A stretch of DNA of 64,000 bases from JACPIA01 sp964655995. Its GTDB lineage: Bacteria; Patescibacteriota; Minisyncoccia; Phycocordibacterales; XYD1-FULL-46-19. The DNA lies in the NCBI GenBank assembly GCA_964655995.1, contig CAZZPK010000002.1, positions 1 to 64,000 of the forward strand, read 5' to 3'. Shown here one piece after another: positions 1 to 7,275 of this stretch (positions are counted from its first letter, which is position 1; the number at the start of each line of letters is the position of its first letter). Under the pieces are notes generated by a model. It saw only the letters and a list, made by a program, of their open reading frames with translations, did no database searches and was not told the DNA's origin. Made by a program: the position numbers and the translations under genes.

Positions 1-58
1 TTGGTAGAGCAATCCGTTTACACCGGAAAGGTCGGGGGTTCGAGTCCCTCATCGCCCA
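1..58 (+). tRNA. tRNA-Val(UAC), 5' end cut off by the window
   Basis: The 3' part of a tRNA is visible: the end of the D-arm (ttggtagagc), an anticodon stem tccg/cgga around loop tttacac (anticodon TAC, Val), T-stem ggggg/ccctc around ttcgagt, acceptor strand atcgccc and discriminator A at 58. No CCA is encoded (next bases ct). About 17 bases at the 5' end lie outside the window. Confidence 0.85.
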
Positions 59-62
59 CTTT

Positions 63-395
63 TTACTCACCTAATTTGGCCCGGAGTGAGGCAGGTAGGC
101 CCGGGTCGGCCAAGATAGGAGTGGTGCTGGCTTGGCGCTCTTCCGCCTCGCGCGCCGCTACTTGCTCGAGCAACTTAACATTTACTTGATGTCGGTCGGC
201 CACATCCTCTAAAATGGTCTCCTCGGCGATCGGCTCACTCCAGAGAATAAATAAAATAGTGTGTGCCACGATTAAAATACCGATAAGGCCTAGCCCCAGC
301 CAGCATAAGATAAGCCACAAACGCGCCGGCTTGGGCTTAAAGCGCAGCGGATCGGTATCGGGCTTTAACCATTTGGTAGGCAAATTTATTTTCAT
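63..395 (-). CDS. Small single-pass membrane protein, last gene of the pilMNO operon
   Basis: I do not recognise the family. The 110-aa product has a basic N-terminus (MKINLPTKWLKPD), one transmembrane segment at about residues 28-50 and a charged, probably extracytoplasmic helix with EE/AAREAEER stretches. The start overlaps the end of the pilO-like gene by 4 bp (ATGA type), so it is translationally coupled to it. By position it may be an accessory inner-membrane part of the type IV pilus alignment complex, in the place where other bacteria have pilP, but it has no lipobox and no PilP resemblance that I can see. Confidence 0.6.
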   Translation of the reverse strand: MKINLPTKWLKPDTDPLRFKPKPARLWLILCWLGLGLIGILIVAHTILFILWSEPIAEETILEDVADRHQVNVKLLEQVAAREAEERQASTTPILADPGLPASLRAKLGE

Positions 396-910
396 AAATT
401 ATCAAATGAGGCGATTAAAATAACGAGGCGCAGCGTCCATTGGCCAGCCGAATCCTCGCCCGGCGCTCCCTGCCCGAGCGTCACCGACTCCAGCCGCGTG
501 AGATAAGGCAAATTCTCCACAAAAACCAGCAGTTGGCTCAAGGCACCAAATGAGCCGGTAGCCGTAAGCGCCAAAGTCAAATGCTCTTGGCCGGTCTCTG
601 CTTGGTTAATTGCCAGCGATGCCCCTAAGCGCCCCGCCTCGCGCTCAAGCGACTCGATGAGCGGCACAATTTGCTCTGGGGTGATAAAAAGCCCTGCCAC
701 TACCCGACGCTGGTCGGCCGTCTCAGCTAAAACGGTTTTTAATTGGGAGATATTGTTTTGCCGTCGCGAGAGCGAGGCCGCCTCCGTCTCGGCGGCAATT
801 ACTCGGTCTAAAGTGTCCGAGACCAAAAACCATAAGTAAAACCAGCCGGCGGCCAGCGCTATTGTGATCAAAATAGTCCCAATCGGGATGGTAAGCCAAA
901 AATTTTTCAT
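392..910 (-). CDS. pilO: PilO-like type IV pilus inner-membrane protein
   Basis: The 172-aa protein has one N-terminal transmembrane helix (residues about 8-31), a coiled-coil stretch (about 35-65) and a C-terminal ferredoxin-like alpha/beta part ending in a strand-rich segment. This is the PilO architecture, and it follows a PilN-like gene with a 4-bp overlap. PilO pairs with PilN and, through it, with cytoplasmic PilM, forming the inner-membrane alignment platform of the pilus. Identification rests on architecture and gene order more than on sequence motifs, which are weak in this family. Confidence 0.7.
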   Translation of the reverse strand: MKNFWLTIPIGTILITIALAAGWFYLWFLVSDTLDRVIAAETEAASLSRRQNNISQLKTVLAETADQRRVVAGLFITPEQIVPLIESLEREAGRLGASLAINQAETGQEHLTLALTATGSFGALSQLLVFVENLPYLTRLESVTLGQGAPGEDSAGQWTLRLVILIASFDNL

Positions 911-1464
911 AATTGCTTGGTGCTGGTGGCAACCTTGAGGGTTAAAGCAAACTCGGCATACGAGGCAGTAATAAAGTTGGATAATGGCGACTCCACCAAG
1001 CTAAAATCGGCTTTGGCTCTTAGCCGCTTCTCGTAAGCCAGTAATGCGGCGCGTGTCTCGGCAATACCCTCGAGGCGGAGGGCAACCTCGCCCTCATTGG
1101 CACCGTACTCAAAAACCTGTAGGTACGCACCACGGGGGCGATCCAGAGCGGCGCCCAAAAGTGCGCTCGGTTTGGCTCCGCTACCCTCACCACGCCACGC
1201 CGAGGCGCGAGCCAATTGCTGTTTTAATACTCGCGCCTCGGCCTCGGCCTCTCCGAGCGCCTGTCCTTGGGCGCTCTGGCGCGAGGCGGCCAAGCTCGCC
1301 TCCAAAGCGTTAAGCTTGATCGTTAAAACCCCCCACAGCCCGGCCAGCAAAACGGCCGAGATGCCGATAATGGCGATTAAAAGCCACAAGCTAACCGACC
1401 ACGCCGTTTTAAAATAGCGGGCCTTATTGGCTAAAATCTCCTCCGGCGGCAATAAATTAATCAT
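907..1464 (-). CDS. pilN: PilN-like type IV pilus inner-membrane protein
   Basis: The open frame extends to 1590, but the start is set at ATG 1464 because it gives the family N-terminus MINLLPPEE, the short segment of PilN that binds PilM, followed by a transmembrane helix at about residues 19-42. The ATG lies inside the last codons of pilM (TATGATTAA), giving an 8-bp overlap and translational coupling. After the membrane helix come a coiled coil and a periplasmic-type alpha/beta domain. Length (185 aa) is normal for PilN. Confidence 0.8.
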   Translation of the reverse strand: MINLLPPEEILANKARYFKTAWSVSLWLLIAIIGISAVLLAGLWGVLTIKLNALEASLAASRQSAQGQALGEAEAEARVLKQQLARASAWRGEGSGAKPSALLGAALDRPRGAYLQVFEYGANEGEVALRLEGIAETRAALLAYEKRLRAKADFSLVESPLSNFITASYAEFALTLKVATSTKQL

Positions 1465-2575
1465 AAGTGATAAAAGGCAGAGCGCCTCGCAGCGCCAACC
1501 CAAGCGCCGTGCCAAAACGGAGAGCATTGGCCCGGTCAAGTGGCGGCAAGGATCCGGCATAGGCGGTGTTAATCCACGGATCACCAACACTGATCGGCAA
1601 ATCCAAATGAGCGCCGATATACTCGGTTAAGCCGTTTAAGGTGGACTGGCCGCCGACTAAAACTAGTCGCCTAATCGGGTAAGGGAAAAGTTCGCGATCA
1701 TCACGGTCGCGCTGCCAGTAGAGATAGCGGCGATTAATCTCGTCTTTAAGCGCCGAGAGCACGGCAATTAAAGCAAAAAACAAATCTTTGTTGTTGGCCG
1801 AGCGGTTAAGCCCCTGACTGATCTTGATCTGCTCGGCCTCCTCCATTGGCACCTTAAGCGCTCGCGCCACATTGCGGGTAATAGCCTCGCCGCCAAAATT
1901 GTGAATAGTGGAGGAGAACATTACTCGGCCGGCGGCGGCAATAACAAATCCGGTATGGATACGACCGATATCGGCAATCATTACCGTCTCGGCCGAGTGA
2001 CGCGGGATAAAGGCCCGAGCCAGCGCCGCCGCCTCAATCTCAAACCCCTCGACAATAATGCCGGCGGCGGCAAAAACGGCGCTATACTCGGCCACCACCG
2101 CCCGAGGCAAAGCGGTTACTTGGACCTCGCGCGCCACCTCGCCCTGCGGCGCCCCGGTCAAAATCTCGTAATCAAAAATAGTATCCTCCGGCTTAAGCGG
2201 CACATACTCCTCTAAACGGAGCTCCACTGCCGCTCGGACCTCGGCCCGGCGCATCGGCGGCAAAGAGAGGCGAAAAATGTAGGCCTGATCCTCAGGCAAA
2301 GAGGCGTAAACCCGGCTAAGTGAGAGCTCCTCTTTAAGGAGGGCGAGCGTTTTCTCCAACACTTCGCGATTTTTAATAATCCCCGCCTCGATGGTGCCGA
2401 TCGGCAACATCTTCTCGCCATGGGCCGAGACCTTGATGCCTTTGGGGCCACTTGAGATAACCATCGCTTTAATCGAGCGGTCTGAGATATCAACACCAGC
2501 TTGTGCCGGCAACAACATGCGCGGCACCGGAAAAAATTTTAACCACCATTGGCTGGGAGCATAAAACGACATCAC
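1457..2575 (-). CDS. pilM: PilM-like actin-fold ATPase of the type IV pilus
   Basis: The 372-aa protein has the actin/FtsA-like fold of PilM: a first phosphate loop at AGVDISDRSIKAM (about residue 26), a second at MIADIGRIHTGFV (about 198) and an adenosine-binding region LVLVGGQSTLNGL near the C-terminus. PilM is cytoplasmic and is recruited to the membrane by the N-terminal peptide of PilN, encoded next. Order pilM-pilN-pilO-small membrane gene. The pilus assembly ATPase pilB is 18 kb away on the other strand. Two adjacent ATGs (2575, 2572) are possible starts. Confidence 0.88.
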   Translation of the reverse strand: MMSFYAPSQWWLKFFPVPRMLLPAQAGVDISDRSIKAMVISSGPKGIKVSAHGEKMLPIGTIEAGIIKNREVLEKTLALLKEELSLSRVYASLPEDQAYIFRLSLPPMRRAEVRAAVELRLEEYVPLKPEDTIFDYEILTGAPQGEVAREVQVTALPRAVVAEYSAVFAAAGIIVEGFEIEAAALARAFIPRHSAETVMIADIGRIHTGFVIAAAGRVMFSSTIHNFGGEAITRNVARALKVPMEEAEQIKISQGLNRSANNKDLFFALIAVLSALKDEINRRYLYWQRDRDDRELFPYPIRRLVLVGGQSTLNGLTEYIGAHLDLPISVGDPWINTAYAGSLPPLDRANALRFGTALGLALRGALPFITYD

Positions 2576-2605
2576 TACTTATTATATCGCGGAAGTGCCC
2601 GGAGA

Positions 2606-2986
2606 TTAAGCGCGATGTTGGCGATCGAGATAACTTTGGAGGATCAGGGCGGCGGCACGGGCATCAAGCTCCGCCGGCGCCCCGCCGGCACGAGCGGCGG
2701 CGGCGCTCGTTAACACCTCGGGCTCAAGCACCACCTCGAGTGCTGCGGCCTTAAGCTCCTCCGCCAACTGTTTAATTGCCGGCGCAATGGCGTTGTCATT
2801 GCCTTTATAATCTTTAGACTCACCTAGGACTACGGTGTCCACCCCCTCGGTCTCGCAGAGCTTAATAATAACAGCGGCGACCTTGTCGGCCGGCACCACC
2901 GAGTGCGGGTAAGCCAAATTAGCCTGAGGATCAGAGAGCGCCAGGCCCACCCGCTTACTGCCGTAATCCACACCTAAGATACGCAT
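2606..2986 (-). CDS. ruvX: RuvX/YqgF-type RNase H-fold nuclease
   Basis: The 126-aa product matches the YqgF family: N-terminal MRILGVDYGSKRVGLALSDP with the catalytic Asp in GVDYG, a central VLGESKDYKG strand and a C-terminal helix DARAAALILQSYLD carrying the last acidic residue. YqgF proteins process the 5' end of pre-16S rRNA and have been proposed as Holliday junction resolvases; ruvC is also present here, so rRNA processing is the likelier job. The start at 2986 shares a 25-bp divergent promoter region with the DUF5652-like gene. Confidence 0.9.
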   Translation of the reverse strand: MRILGVDYGSKRVGLALSDPQANLAYPHSVVPADKVAAVIIKLCETEGVDTVVLGESKDYKGNDNAIAPAIKQLAEELKAAALEVVLEPEVLTSAAAARAGGAPAELDARAAALILQSYLDRQHRA

Positions 2987-3011
2987 ATTATCTTATGCTA
3001 TACTACTAAAT
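2987..3011. promoter_or_regulatory. Divergent promoter, ruvX and DUF5652-like gene
   Basis: On + an extended -10 TGCTATACT (2996-3004) ends 7 nt before ATG 3012, so the transcript should be leaderless. On - the same 25 bp holds TAAGAT/TATAGC just upstream of the ruvX ATG. There is no Shine-Dalgarno for either gene. Confidence 0.6.
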
Positions 3012-3278
3012 ATGATGTGGCAAAATTTTTCGAGTCAAATTGGCAATTTTACTAATCTTAATAATCAAATGGTCGGGATGATGATCGGCGCCTTTGGCAC
3101 CGGCTTAATTACTTTGATCATCGTCTTATCGGTTATCTCTCTAATCTTAAAAGGCTTTGCCTTATGGCGCGCAGCCCGCAAAACCCAAAAAGTGTGGTTT
3201 GTGGTAATGCTTATCGTCAACACTCTCGGCATTTTGGAAATTATTTACCTCCTCACCGCCGGCAAAGAGAAGAAGTAG
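3012..3278 (+). CDS. DUF5652-like small membrane protein
   Basis: This 88-aa protein has two transmembrane helices (about residues 22-46 and 61-80) separated by a basic loop, LWRAARKTQKVWF, and ends TAGKEKK. The pattern ALWRAAR..Q..WF.V.L..NTLGILEIIYL is that of DUF5652, a small uncharacterised family common in CPR bacteria. The function is not known. It is a single-gene transcript read from the extended -10 immediately upstream. Confidence 0.7.
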   Translation: MMWQNFSSQIGNFTNLNNQMVGMMIGAFGTGLITLIIVLSVISLILKGFALWRAARKTQKVWFVVMLIVNTLGILEIIYLLTAGKEKK

Positions 3279-3283
3279 AAACT

Positions 3284-3371
3284 TGGCGGAGGAGGTGAGA
3301 TTCGAACTCACGGTCCCTTGCGAGACTCCTGTTTTCAAGACAGGCGCGATAGACCACTCTGCCACTCCTCC
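3284..3371 (-). tRNA. tRNA-Ser(UGA)
   Basis: On the minus strand GGAGGAG pairs with CTCCTCC, the anticodon stem CCTGT/ACAGG encloses loop CTTGAAA (anticodon TGA), and there is the long variable arm of a class II tRNA before T-loop TTCGAAT. Discriminator G is followed by an encoded CCA (3284-3286). Confidence 0.95.
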
Positions 3372-3421
3372 AGTAACTACTACCCTATCACAAAAACCGT
3401 CTTAGGGTCGAGTTTTTATTT

Positions 3422-3449
3422 TTGACTTTTTGGGAAAAAATGATAATGT
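3422..3449 (+). promoter_or_regulatory. Candidate sigma70-type promoter for the 3486 gene
   Basis: TTGACT (3422-3427), 16-nt spacer, TAATGT (3444-3449). The first part, TTGACTTTTTGGGAAA, is nearly identical to the promoter at 11616. Unlike core genes here, the transcript has a leader with a strong Shine-Dalgarno (GGAGGGTA at about 3475). Confidence 0.5.
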
Positions 3450-3485
3450 CGGAATAGAAACTGGGACACAACTGGAGGGTAAGAG

Positions 3486-3875
3486 ATGAACTTAAAAAAT
3501 TTAGGATTGAGCCAAAACAATCAAGCCCAGCCGGGCGAAATTGTTTTTTGGCGAGGCACGGTCTGGCGCAATCAGGATGACTGGGTCGTGGGTGGCGGCG
3601 ACATTGGGCCGGTTGATCTGGCTAATATCGCTCTTGGCCTGGCGACCGGAGAAGTGTTTTGCATAGAGCAAGACAGTCGAATTGTGGCACTGGTTAGGCC
3701 TAAGGAGATACTGATTGCCAAATCGGTTACCGGCGATCCCCTTCGGCTTAACAAGTTTTCCGTCATCGGCGTATTAATTCAAGAGGTAGATGCCGATGAA
3801 ATGGGAAGTTTTATGCCACCAAAATTGGCTCAAGTTCAAGCCGAACTCCAAATCGCTCCTCAACTCTCGCTTTAA
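3486..3875 (+). CDS. Unknown 129-aa soluble protein
   Basis: I do not recognise this protein. It starts MNLKNLGLSQNNQAQ, has no signal peptide or membrane segment, and is rich in short beta strands (GEIVFWRGTVW, GEVFCIEQDSRIVALV, FSVIGVLIQEV), suggesting a small beta-barrel or SH3-like domain. ATG 3486 is fixed by GGAGGGTAAGAG directly upstream. The last 65 bp overlap the 3' end of murB on the other strand. It belongs to the Shine-Dalgarno-led, independently promoted class of genes, like the FHA gene at 6652. Confidence 0.6.
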   Translation: MNLKNLGLSQNNQAQPGEIVFWRGTVWRNQDDWVVGGGDIGPVDLANIALGLATGEVFCIEQDSRIVALVRPKEILIAKSVTGDPLRLNKFSVIGVLIQEVDADEMGSFMPPKLAQVQAELQIAPQLSL

Positions 3876-4761
3876 CTTCGGCGACAAGTGCGAGGAGATC
3901 GGGAGTAGTACCACCGCCAGTGTGAGTCAAAACTAGAGCGTGTTTGTCGGCAACGGCAAACGCGCCTTTTTTGTAGCCTTTTAAACCGGCCTGCTCGATC
4001 AGCCACCCGGCGGATAATTTAACTTTATCTTCATCTACTAAATAAAGCGGCATTTCTAAATATTTTTCTTTTAACTTCTCCCCGATCTCTTTAGACACAA
4101 TCGGATTTTTAAAAAACGAGCCGACATTAGGCACCACTTTAGGGTCCAGTAATTTGCTTTGCCTTAATTTGATCACCTCGGCGCGGGTTTTAGCGGCCAG
4201 CCCAGCCTCACCTCTCTTTAAGGCGTAAGTTACGCTCACGATAACATAGCGCCCGGACTCGCGTTTAAATAAACTGTCGCGATAAGCAAATTGGCAATCT
4301 TGATTGGCTAAAGTCGTAAACTTTTGCGCCACCACGTCATACACCTCAACTGCCGTAATAGTCTCGGCCACCTCCTGCTGGTAAGCGCCGACGTTTTGCA
4401 CTGGTGTCGCCCCCACTGTGCCCGGGATAAGCGATAATGATTCGATACCCAATAAATCTTGCTTGGTGGTCCAAGCCACCAACTCGTCCCAATCCTCACC
4501 CGCGGCCGCTTTAATTAAAACGGACTCTTTGGTCTCATTTACTATTTCTCTCCCTTTTAATTCCATTTTTAAAATCGCCAGCTTGGCCTCGCCGCCGGCA
4601 AAAATAGTGTTGGAGCCGCCACCCAGCACCTGCCAGCCAAGCCCGGCCTGCTCTGCGGCGGCGAGAGCCGCCGGTATATCCTGGAGCGCCGTAATGGTAA
4701 ACCAGCGCCCAGGCTCCCCGCCTAGTTTAAAAGTGGTGTGTTGGGCCAGCGACTCCGGCAT
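3811..4761 (-). CDS. murB: UDP-N-acetylenolpyruvoylglucosamine reductase
   Basis: MurB reduces UDP-GlcNAc-enolpyruvate to UDP-MurNAc with NADPH and FAD. Visible signatures are the N-terminal HTTFKLGGEPGRW, the FAD-binding GGGSNTIFAG, the PGTVGATPVQNVGAYQQE segment, the active-site Ser in AYRDSLFK, GSFFKNP, and the C-terminal ELEP Glu. I chose ATG 4761 (316 aa); the open frame reaches a TTG at 4791 that would overlap the start of murA. It is divergent from murA with only 19 bp between starts, so the two consecutive wall steps share one regulatory region. Confidence 0.93.
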   Translation of the reverse strand: MPESLAQHTTFKLGGEPGRWFTITALQDIPAALAAAEQAGLGWQVLGGGSNTIFAGGEAKLAILKMELKGREIVNETKESVLIKAAAGEDWDELVAWTTKQDLLGIESLSLIPGTVGATPVQNVGAYQQEVAETITAVEVYDVVAQKFTTLANQDCQFAYRDSLFKRESGRYVIVSVTYALKRGEAGLAAKTRAEVIKLRQSKLLDPKVVPNVGSFFKNPIVSKEIGEKLKEKYLEMPLYLVDEDKVKLSAGWLIEQAGLKGYKKGAFAVADKHALVLTHTGGGTTPDLLALVAEVKARVEERFGVRLELEPILVA

Positions 4762-4764
4762 ATT

Positions 4765-4773
4765 TGCTATAAT
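4765..4773 (+). promoter_or_regulatory. Extended -10 of murA (leaderless)
   Basis: TGCTATAAT is a perfect extended -10. It ends 7 nt before the murA ATG at 4781 and has no good -35 and no Shine-Dalgarno after it. Confidence 0.7.
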
Positions 4774-4780
4774 AACCGCG

Positions 4781-6097
4781 ATGCCAGCCAATCACCAAGC
4801 TTTGGATTTTAAAATCAGCGGTGGCCGCAAGTTAAGCGGCACGATTAAAACCAATTCCTCTAAAAACGGCGCTTTAGGCCTCCTCTCGGCCTCGCTCCTT
4901 AATCGGGCCGCCACCACCCTCCACGGCATACCCCGCATCGAGGAGGTATACCGCTTAATTGAAGTCCTGCAAAGTATCGGCGTAAATGTTAGTTGGACAA
5001 ATGACAACACGGTAGTTATTAAACCGCCCGCTAAATTAAAAATGAACCGTATGGATTTGGCGGCCGGCGGGCGCACCCGCTCGGTGCTAATGCTGTTGGG
5101 GCCGCTCATTCACCTCTTGCCCCGTTTTAAGCTGCCACATGCCGGCGGCTGCAAAATGGGTGAGCGCACCATCAACGCTCACCGCTTCGCCCTAGAGCTG
5201 ATGGGAGTAAAAATTGTGACTAAAGAAAATTATTACGCCGTGACCAGTAGTAAATTAAAGCCGGCCGATTTGGTCCTCTATGAGGCTAGCGACACCGGCG
5301 CCATCAATGCCCTACTTGCCGCCGCCCTGATCCCCGGCAAAACCAGTATCGCTTTTGCCCCGCCCAATTACCAGGTGCAGGAGGTGTGCTTTTTCCTCGA
5401 AGCGCTTGGGGTCAAAATCGAGGGTATTGGCACCACTAATTTAGTAGTCCACGGCCTTAAGGAAATCAATAAACCGATCGAGCACACCAACAGCGAGGAT
5501 CCGATCGAGTCGATGATGTTTTTGGCGGCGGCGGTGACCACCCACTCCACTCTCACCATTACCCGCTGCCCAATCGACTTTTTAAAGCTCGAATTATTTA
5601 AATTAAAAAAGATGGGCCTCAAATACAGCCAGTCCAAAATTTATTACGCCGCCAATGGCCGGACCAAGCTGGTGGATATTACCGTCCGGCCATCCAAACT
5701 CAAAGCCCCGCACGACAAAATCCACGCCCTGCCCTACCCCGGCATCAACAGCGACAATTTGCCCTTTTTTGCGCCTATCGCCACCCAAGCGGCCGGCACC
5801 ACCATGATCCACGACTGGATGTGGGAAAATCGCGCCATTTACTTTACTGAGTTAAATAAGCTTGGTGCTCAAGTAACGCTCGCCGATCCGCACCGGGTGT
5901 TTATTACCGGCCCCACTAAGCTGCGCGGCGCCCAGGTGGTCTGCCCGCCGGCGCTCCGGCCGGCGATGATCATTTTGATCGCGATGCTCGCGGCCTCCGG
6001 CGACTCCATTTTACGCAACGTTTACTCGATTAACCGCGGCTATGAGGAGATTGCCAAGCGGCTAAACAGCATTGGCGCCAAAATCGTGGTAGAATAA
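4781..6097 (+). CDS. murA: UDP-N-acetylglucosamine 1-carboxyvinyltransferase
   Basis: MurA transfers enolpyruvate from PEP to UDP-GlcNAc, the first committed peptidoglycan step. The 438-aa protein has the inside-out alpha/beta barrel repeats of the EPSP synthase family; FKISGGRKLSGTI and the SSKNGALGLLSAS segment bind substrate, and the catalytic Cys lies in AGGCKMGERTINAHR, the residue alkylated by fosfomycin in the family. The long open frame begins further upstream, but ATG 4781 (MPANHQALDF) sits 7 nt after the extended -10. The next gene follows after 7 bp. Confidence 0.94.
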   Translation: MPANHQALDFKISGGRKLSGTIKTNSSKNGALGLLSASLLNRAATTLHGIPRIEEVYRLIEVLQSIGVNVSWTNDNTVVIKPPAKLKMNRMDLAAGGRTRSVLMLLGPLIHLLPRFKLPHAGGCKMGERTINAHRFALELMGVKIVTKENYYAVTSSKLKPADLVLYEASDTGAINALLAAALIPGKTSIAFAPPNYQVQEVCFFLEALGVKIEGIGTTNLVVHGLKEINKPIEHTNSEDPIESMMFLAAAVTTHSTLTITRCPIDFLKLELFKLKKMGLKYSQSKIYYAANGRTKLVDITVRPSKLKAPHDKIHALPYPGINSDNLPFFAPIATQAAGTTMIHDWMWENRAIYFTELNKLGAQVTLADPHRVFITGPTKLRGAQVVCPPALRPAMIILIAMLAASGDSILRNVYSINRGYEEIAKRLNSIGAKIVVE

Positions 6098-6104
6098 AAA
6101 GACT

Positions 6105-6563
6105 ATGGCCGCGACATTTGAGTGGCAAGCCTACGAGTACGACTATTACGACAAAACCCCCGACTGGTTTTGGTTGGTGGGGACAGCCGGCGTGGTGGGT
6201 ATTGTTTTGTCTTTGTGGTTTGCCAATTACCTGCTGGCAGTAATTTTGCTCTTGAGCACGGGGATGCTTGTTTTTTACGGCGGGCGCGAGCCGGAGATTG
6301 TTAAAGTGAGCGTTGACGGCCGCGGCATCCAAGTGGAAAAGGAATTGTATTTGTATAAAAACTTAAAGTCGTTTTGGATCTTGGAGCGCGAGGATGGTCC
6401 GCAGTTGATGATCCACTCCGAGCGCCTGATCTTGCCTCATGTCTCGATCCCGCTGGGTGATGCACCGGCCGATGAGATCCGCGCTTACCTTAAGCGCTTT
6501 TTACCTGAGGTGGAGTACACCCCTACTCTCACCGACCACTTTACCGATTGGCTAAGGGTTTAG
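6105..6563 (+). CDS. Two-pass membrane protein downstream of murA
   Basis: I do not recognise a named family. The 152-aa protein begins with an aromatic, acidic segment (FEWQAYEYDYYDKTPDWFW), has two closely spaced transmembrane helices (about residues 22-40 and 43-62), and a cytoplasmic C-terminal domain of alternating strands (VKVSVDGRGIQVEKELY, LKSFWILE, LILPH) that looks like a bacterial PH-type domain. It begins 7 bp after murA and is probably co-transcribed. Similar small membrane proteins are common in CPR genomes. Confidence 0.6.
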   Translation: MAATFEWQAYEYDYYDKTPDWFWLVGTAGVVGIVLSLWFANYLLAVILLLSTGMLVFYGGREPEIVKVSVDGRGIQVEKELYLYKNLKSFWILEREDGPQLMIHSERLILPHVSIPLGDAPADEIRAYLKRFLPEVEYTPTLTDHFTDWLRV

Positions 6564-6564
6564 A

Positions 6565-6593
6565 TTGACAAATATACCCAATGGGTGTATAAC
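6565..6593 (+). promoter_or_regulatory. Consensus sigma70-type promoter with spacer palindrome, FHA gene
   Basis: TTGACA (6565-6570), 17 bp, TATAAC (6588-6593). The spacer contains the palindrome ACCCA-A-TGGGT (6576-6586), a likely operator. The bases TGACAAATATACC (6566-6578) recur at 63426-63438 beside the accessory operon promoter. Confidence 0.8.
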
Positions 6594-6651
6594 AATAAAC
6601 AGGAGCTCTTAATAATACCGTGAAGTGAACCCAACCTATGGAGGGTAGCTT

Positions 6652-7125
6652 ATGAATAATGTCGATCGAACCGAGATGGTAGACAGGGCTTTGGATATCT
6701 ATCCTGTGTCTCGTGTAGCAACAATTGGTAATGGTATTTTGGCCGCTCAAGGATCATTGATGACCACTAATGAAGCGGTCATCGAGAACGATGAAGAAGA
6801 ACATGTCTGGCAGTTCGCCAAGTTCCTCTTAATCACAACGGATCAAAGCCAGGAGTTGGTGTTTGCTCCTGGGACCTATGCGATCGGTCGATTGTGCGAC
6901 ATCTTTTGGTTATCCGAGGATATTCAAATATCGAGGATACACGCCATATTGACCATCCACGCCGACGGGCGTATGACCATACGAGATGTTGAGAGCAAAA
7001 ACGGCACATTCGTTAACGACAAAAAGTTGGAGCCGGGGCATCGCCAAGAGCTGTACCCCAACGATCTAGTCCAGATTGGCCAACAACAACTTTTGGTCAA
7101 ATGTGGCTACCGACAGATAAGTTAG
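6652..7125 (+). CDS. FHA domain protein
   Basis: The 157-aa protein has about 55 N-terminal residues of unknown role, then a forkhead-associated domain: strand LLITTDQSQELVF, the conserved YAIGR, the SRIHA loop (Ser-Arg-x-His) that contacts phosphothreonine, and DVESKNGTFVNDKKL. FHA domains bind phosphothreonine peptides, normally products of Ser/Thr kinases; no such kinase is in the window. The ATG is fixed by GGAGGGTAGCTT upstream. It stands alone between its own promoter and a terminator. The N-terminal part has no recognisable motif and may hold the phosphorylated Thr of a self-binding protein, which is a guess. Confidence 0.87.
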   Translation: MNNVDRTEMVDRALDIYPVSRVATIGNGILAAQGSLMTTNEAVIENDEEEHVWQFAKFLLITTDQSQELVFAPGTYAIGRLCDIFWLSEDIQISRIHAILTIHADGRMTIRDVESKNGTFVNDKKLEPGHRQELYPNDLVQIGQQQLLVKCGYRQIS

Positions 7126-7143
7126 TTGTTTTGTAGCCACCAG

Positions 7144-7171
7144 GGGCCGCTCGAAAATTTTCGAGCGGCCC
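7144..7171 (+). terminator. Terminator after the FHA gene
   Basis: A perfect 14-bp inverted repeat with arms beginning gggccgctcg and ending cgagcggccc, followed by a weak T-rich stretch (tcaatttgtctttt). Confidence 0.7.
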
Positions 7172-7183
7172 TCAATTTGTCTT

Positions 7184-7211
7184 TTGATTGCCAAAATATG
7201 GTTAGTATTGT
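7184..7211 (+). promoter_or_regulatory. Candidate promoter of the prephenate dehydratase-like gene
   Basis: TTGATT (7184-7189), 16 bp, TATTGT (7206-7211), then a leader of about 58 nt with Shine-Dalgarno AAAGGAG. The leader holds a 9-codon open frame starting at about 7222, with one Phe codon; it does not look like a Phe attenuator. Confidence 0.5.
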
Positions 7212-7275
7212 AAGGTGCTGATGAAGTGCTCGTTTTCAGGTCTTTGTTAACTCAACCGCAAAAAGGAGACGCGTT

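Noticed and set aside
4418..4780. N-terminal extension of the murA frame
   Set aside because: It is antisense to murB, and the promoter and family N-terminus set the start at 4781.
7218..7260. CTGATGA followed by an A-rich leader upstream of the PDT-like gene looked like a second hammerhead
   Set aside because: No GAAA core or closing stems are present in the right places.
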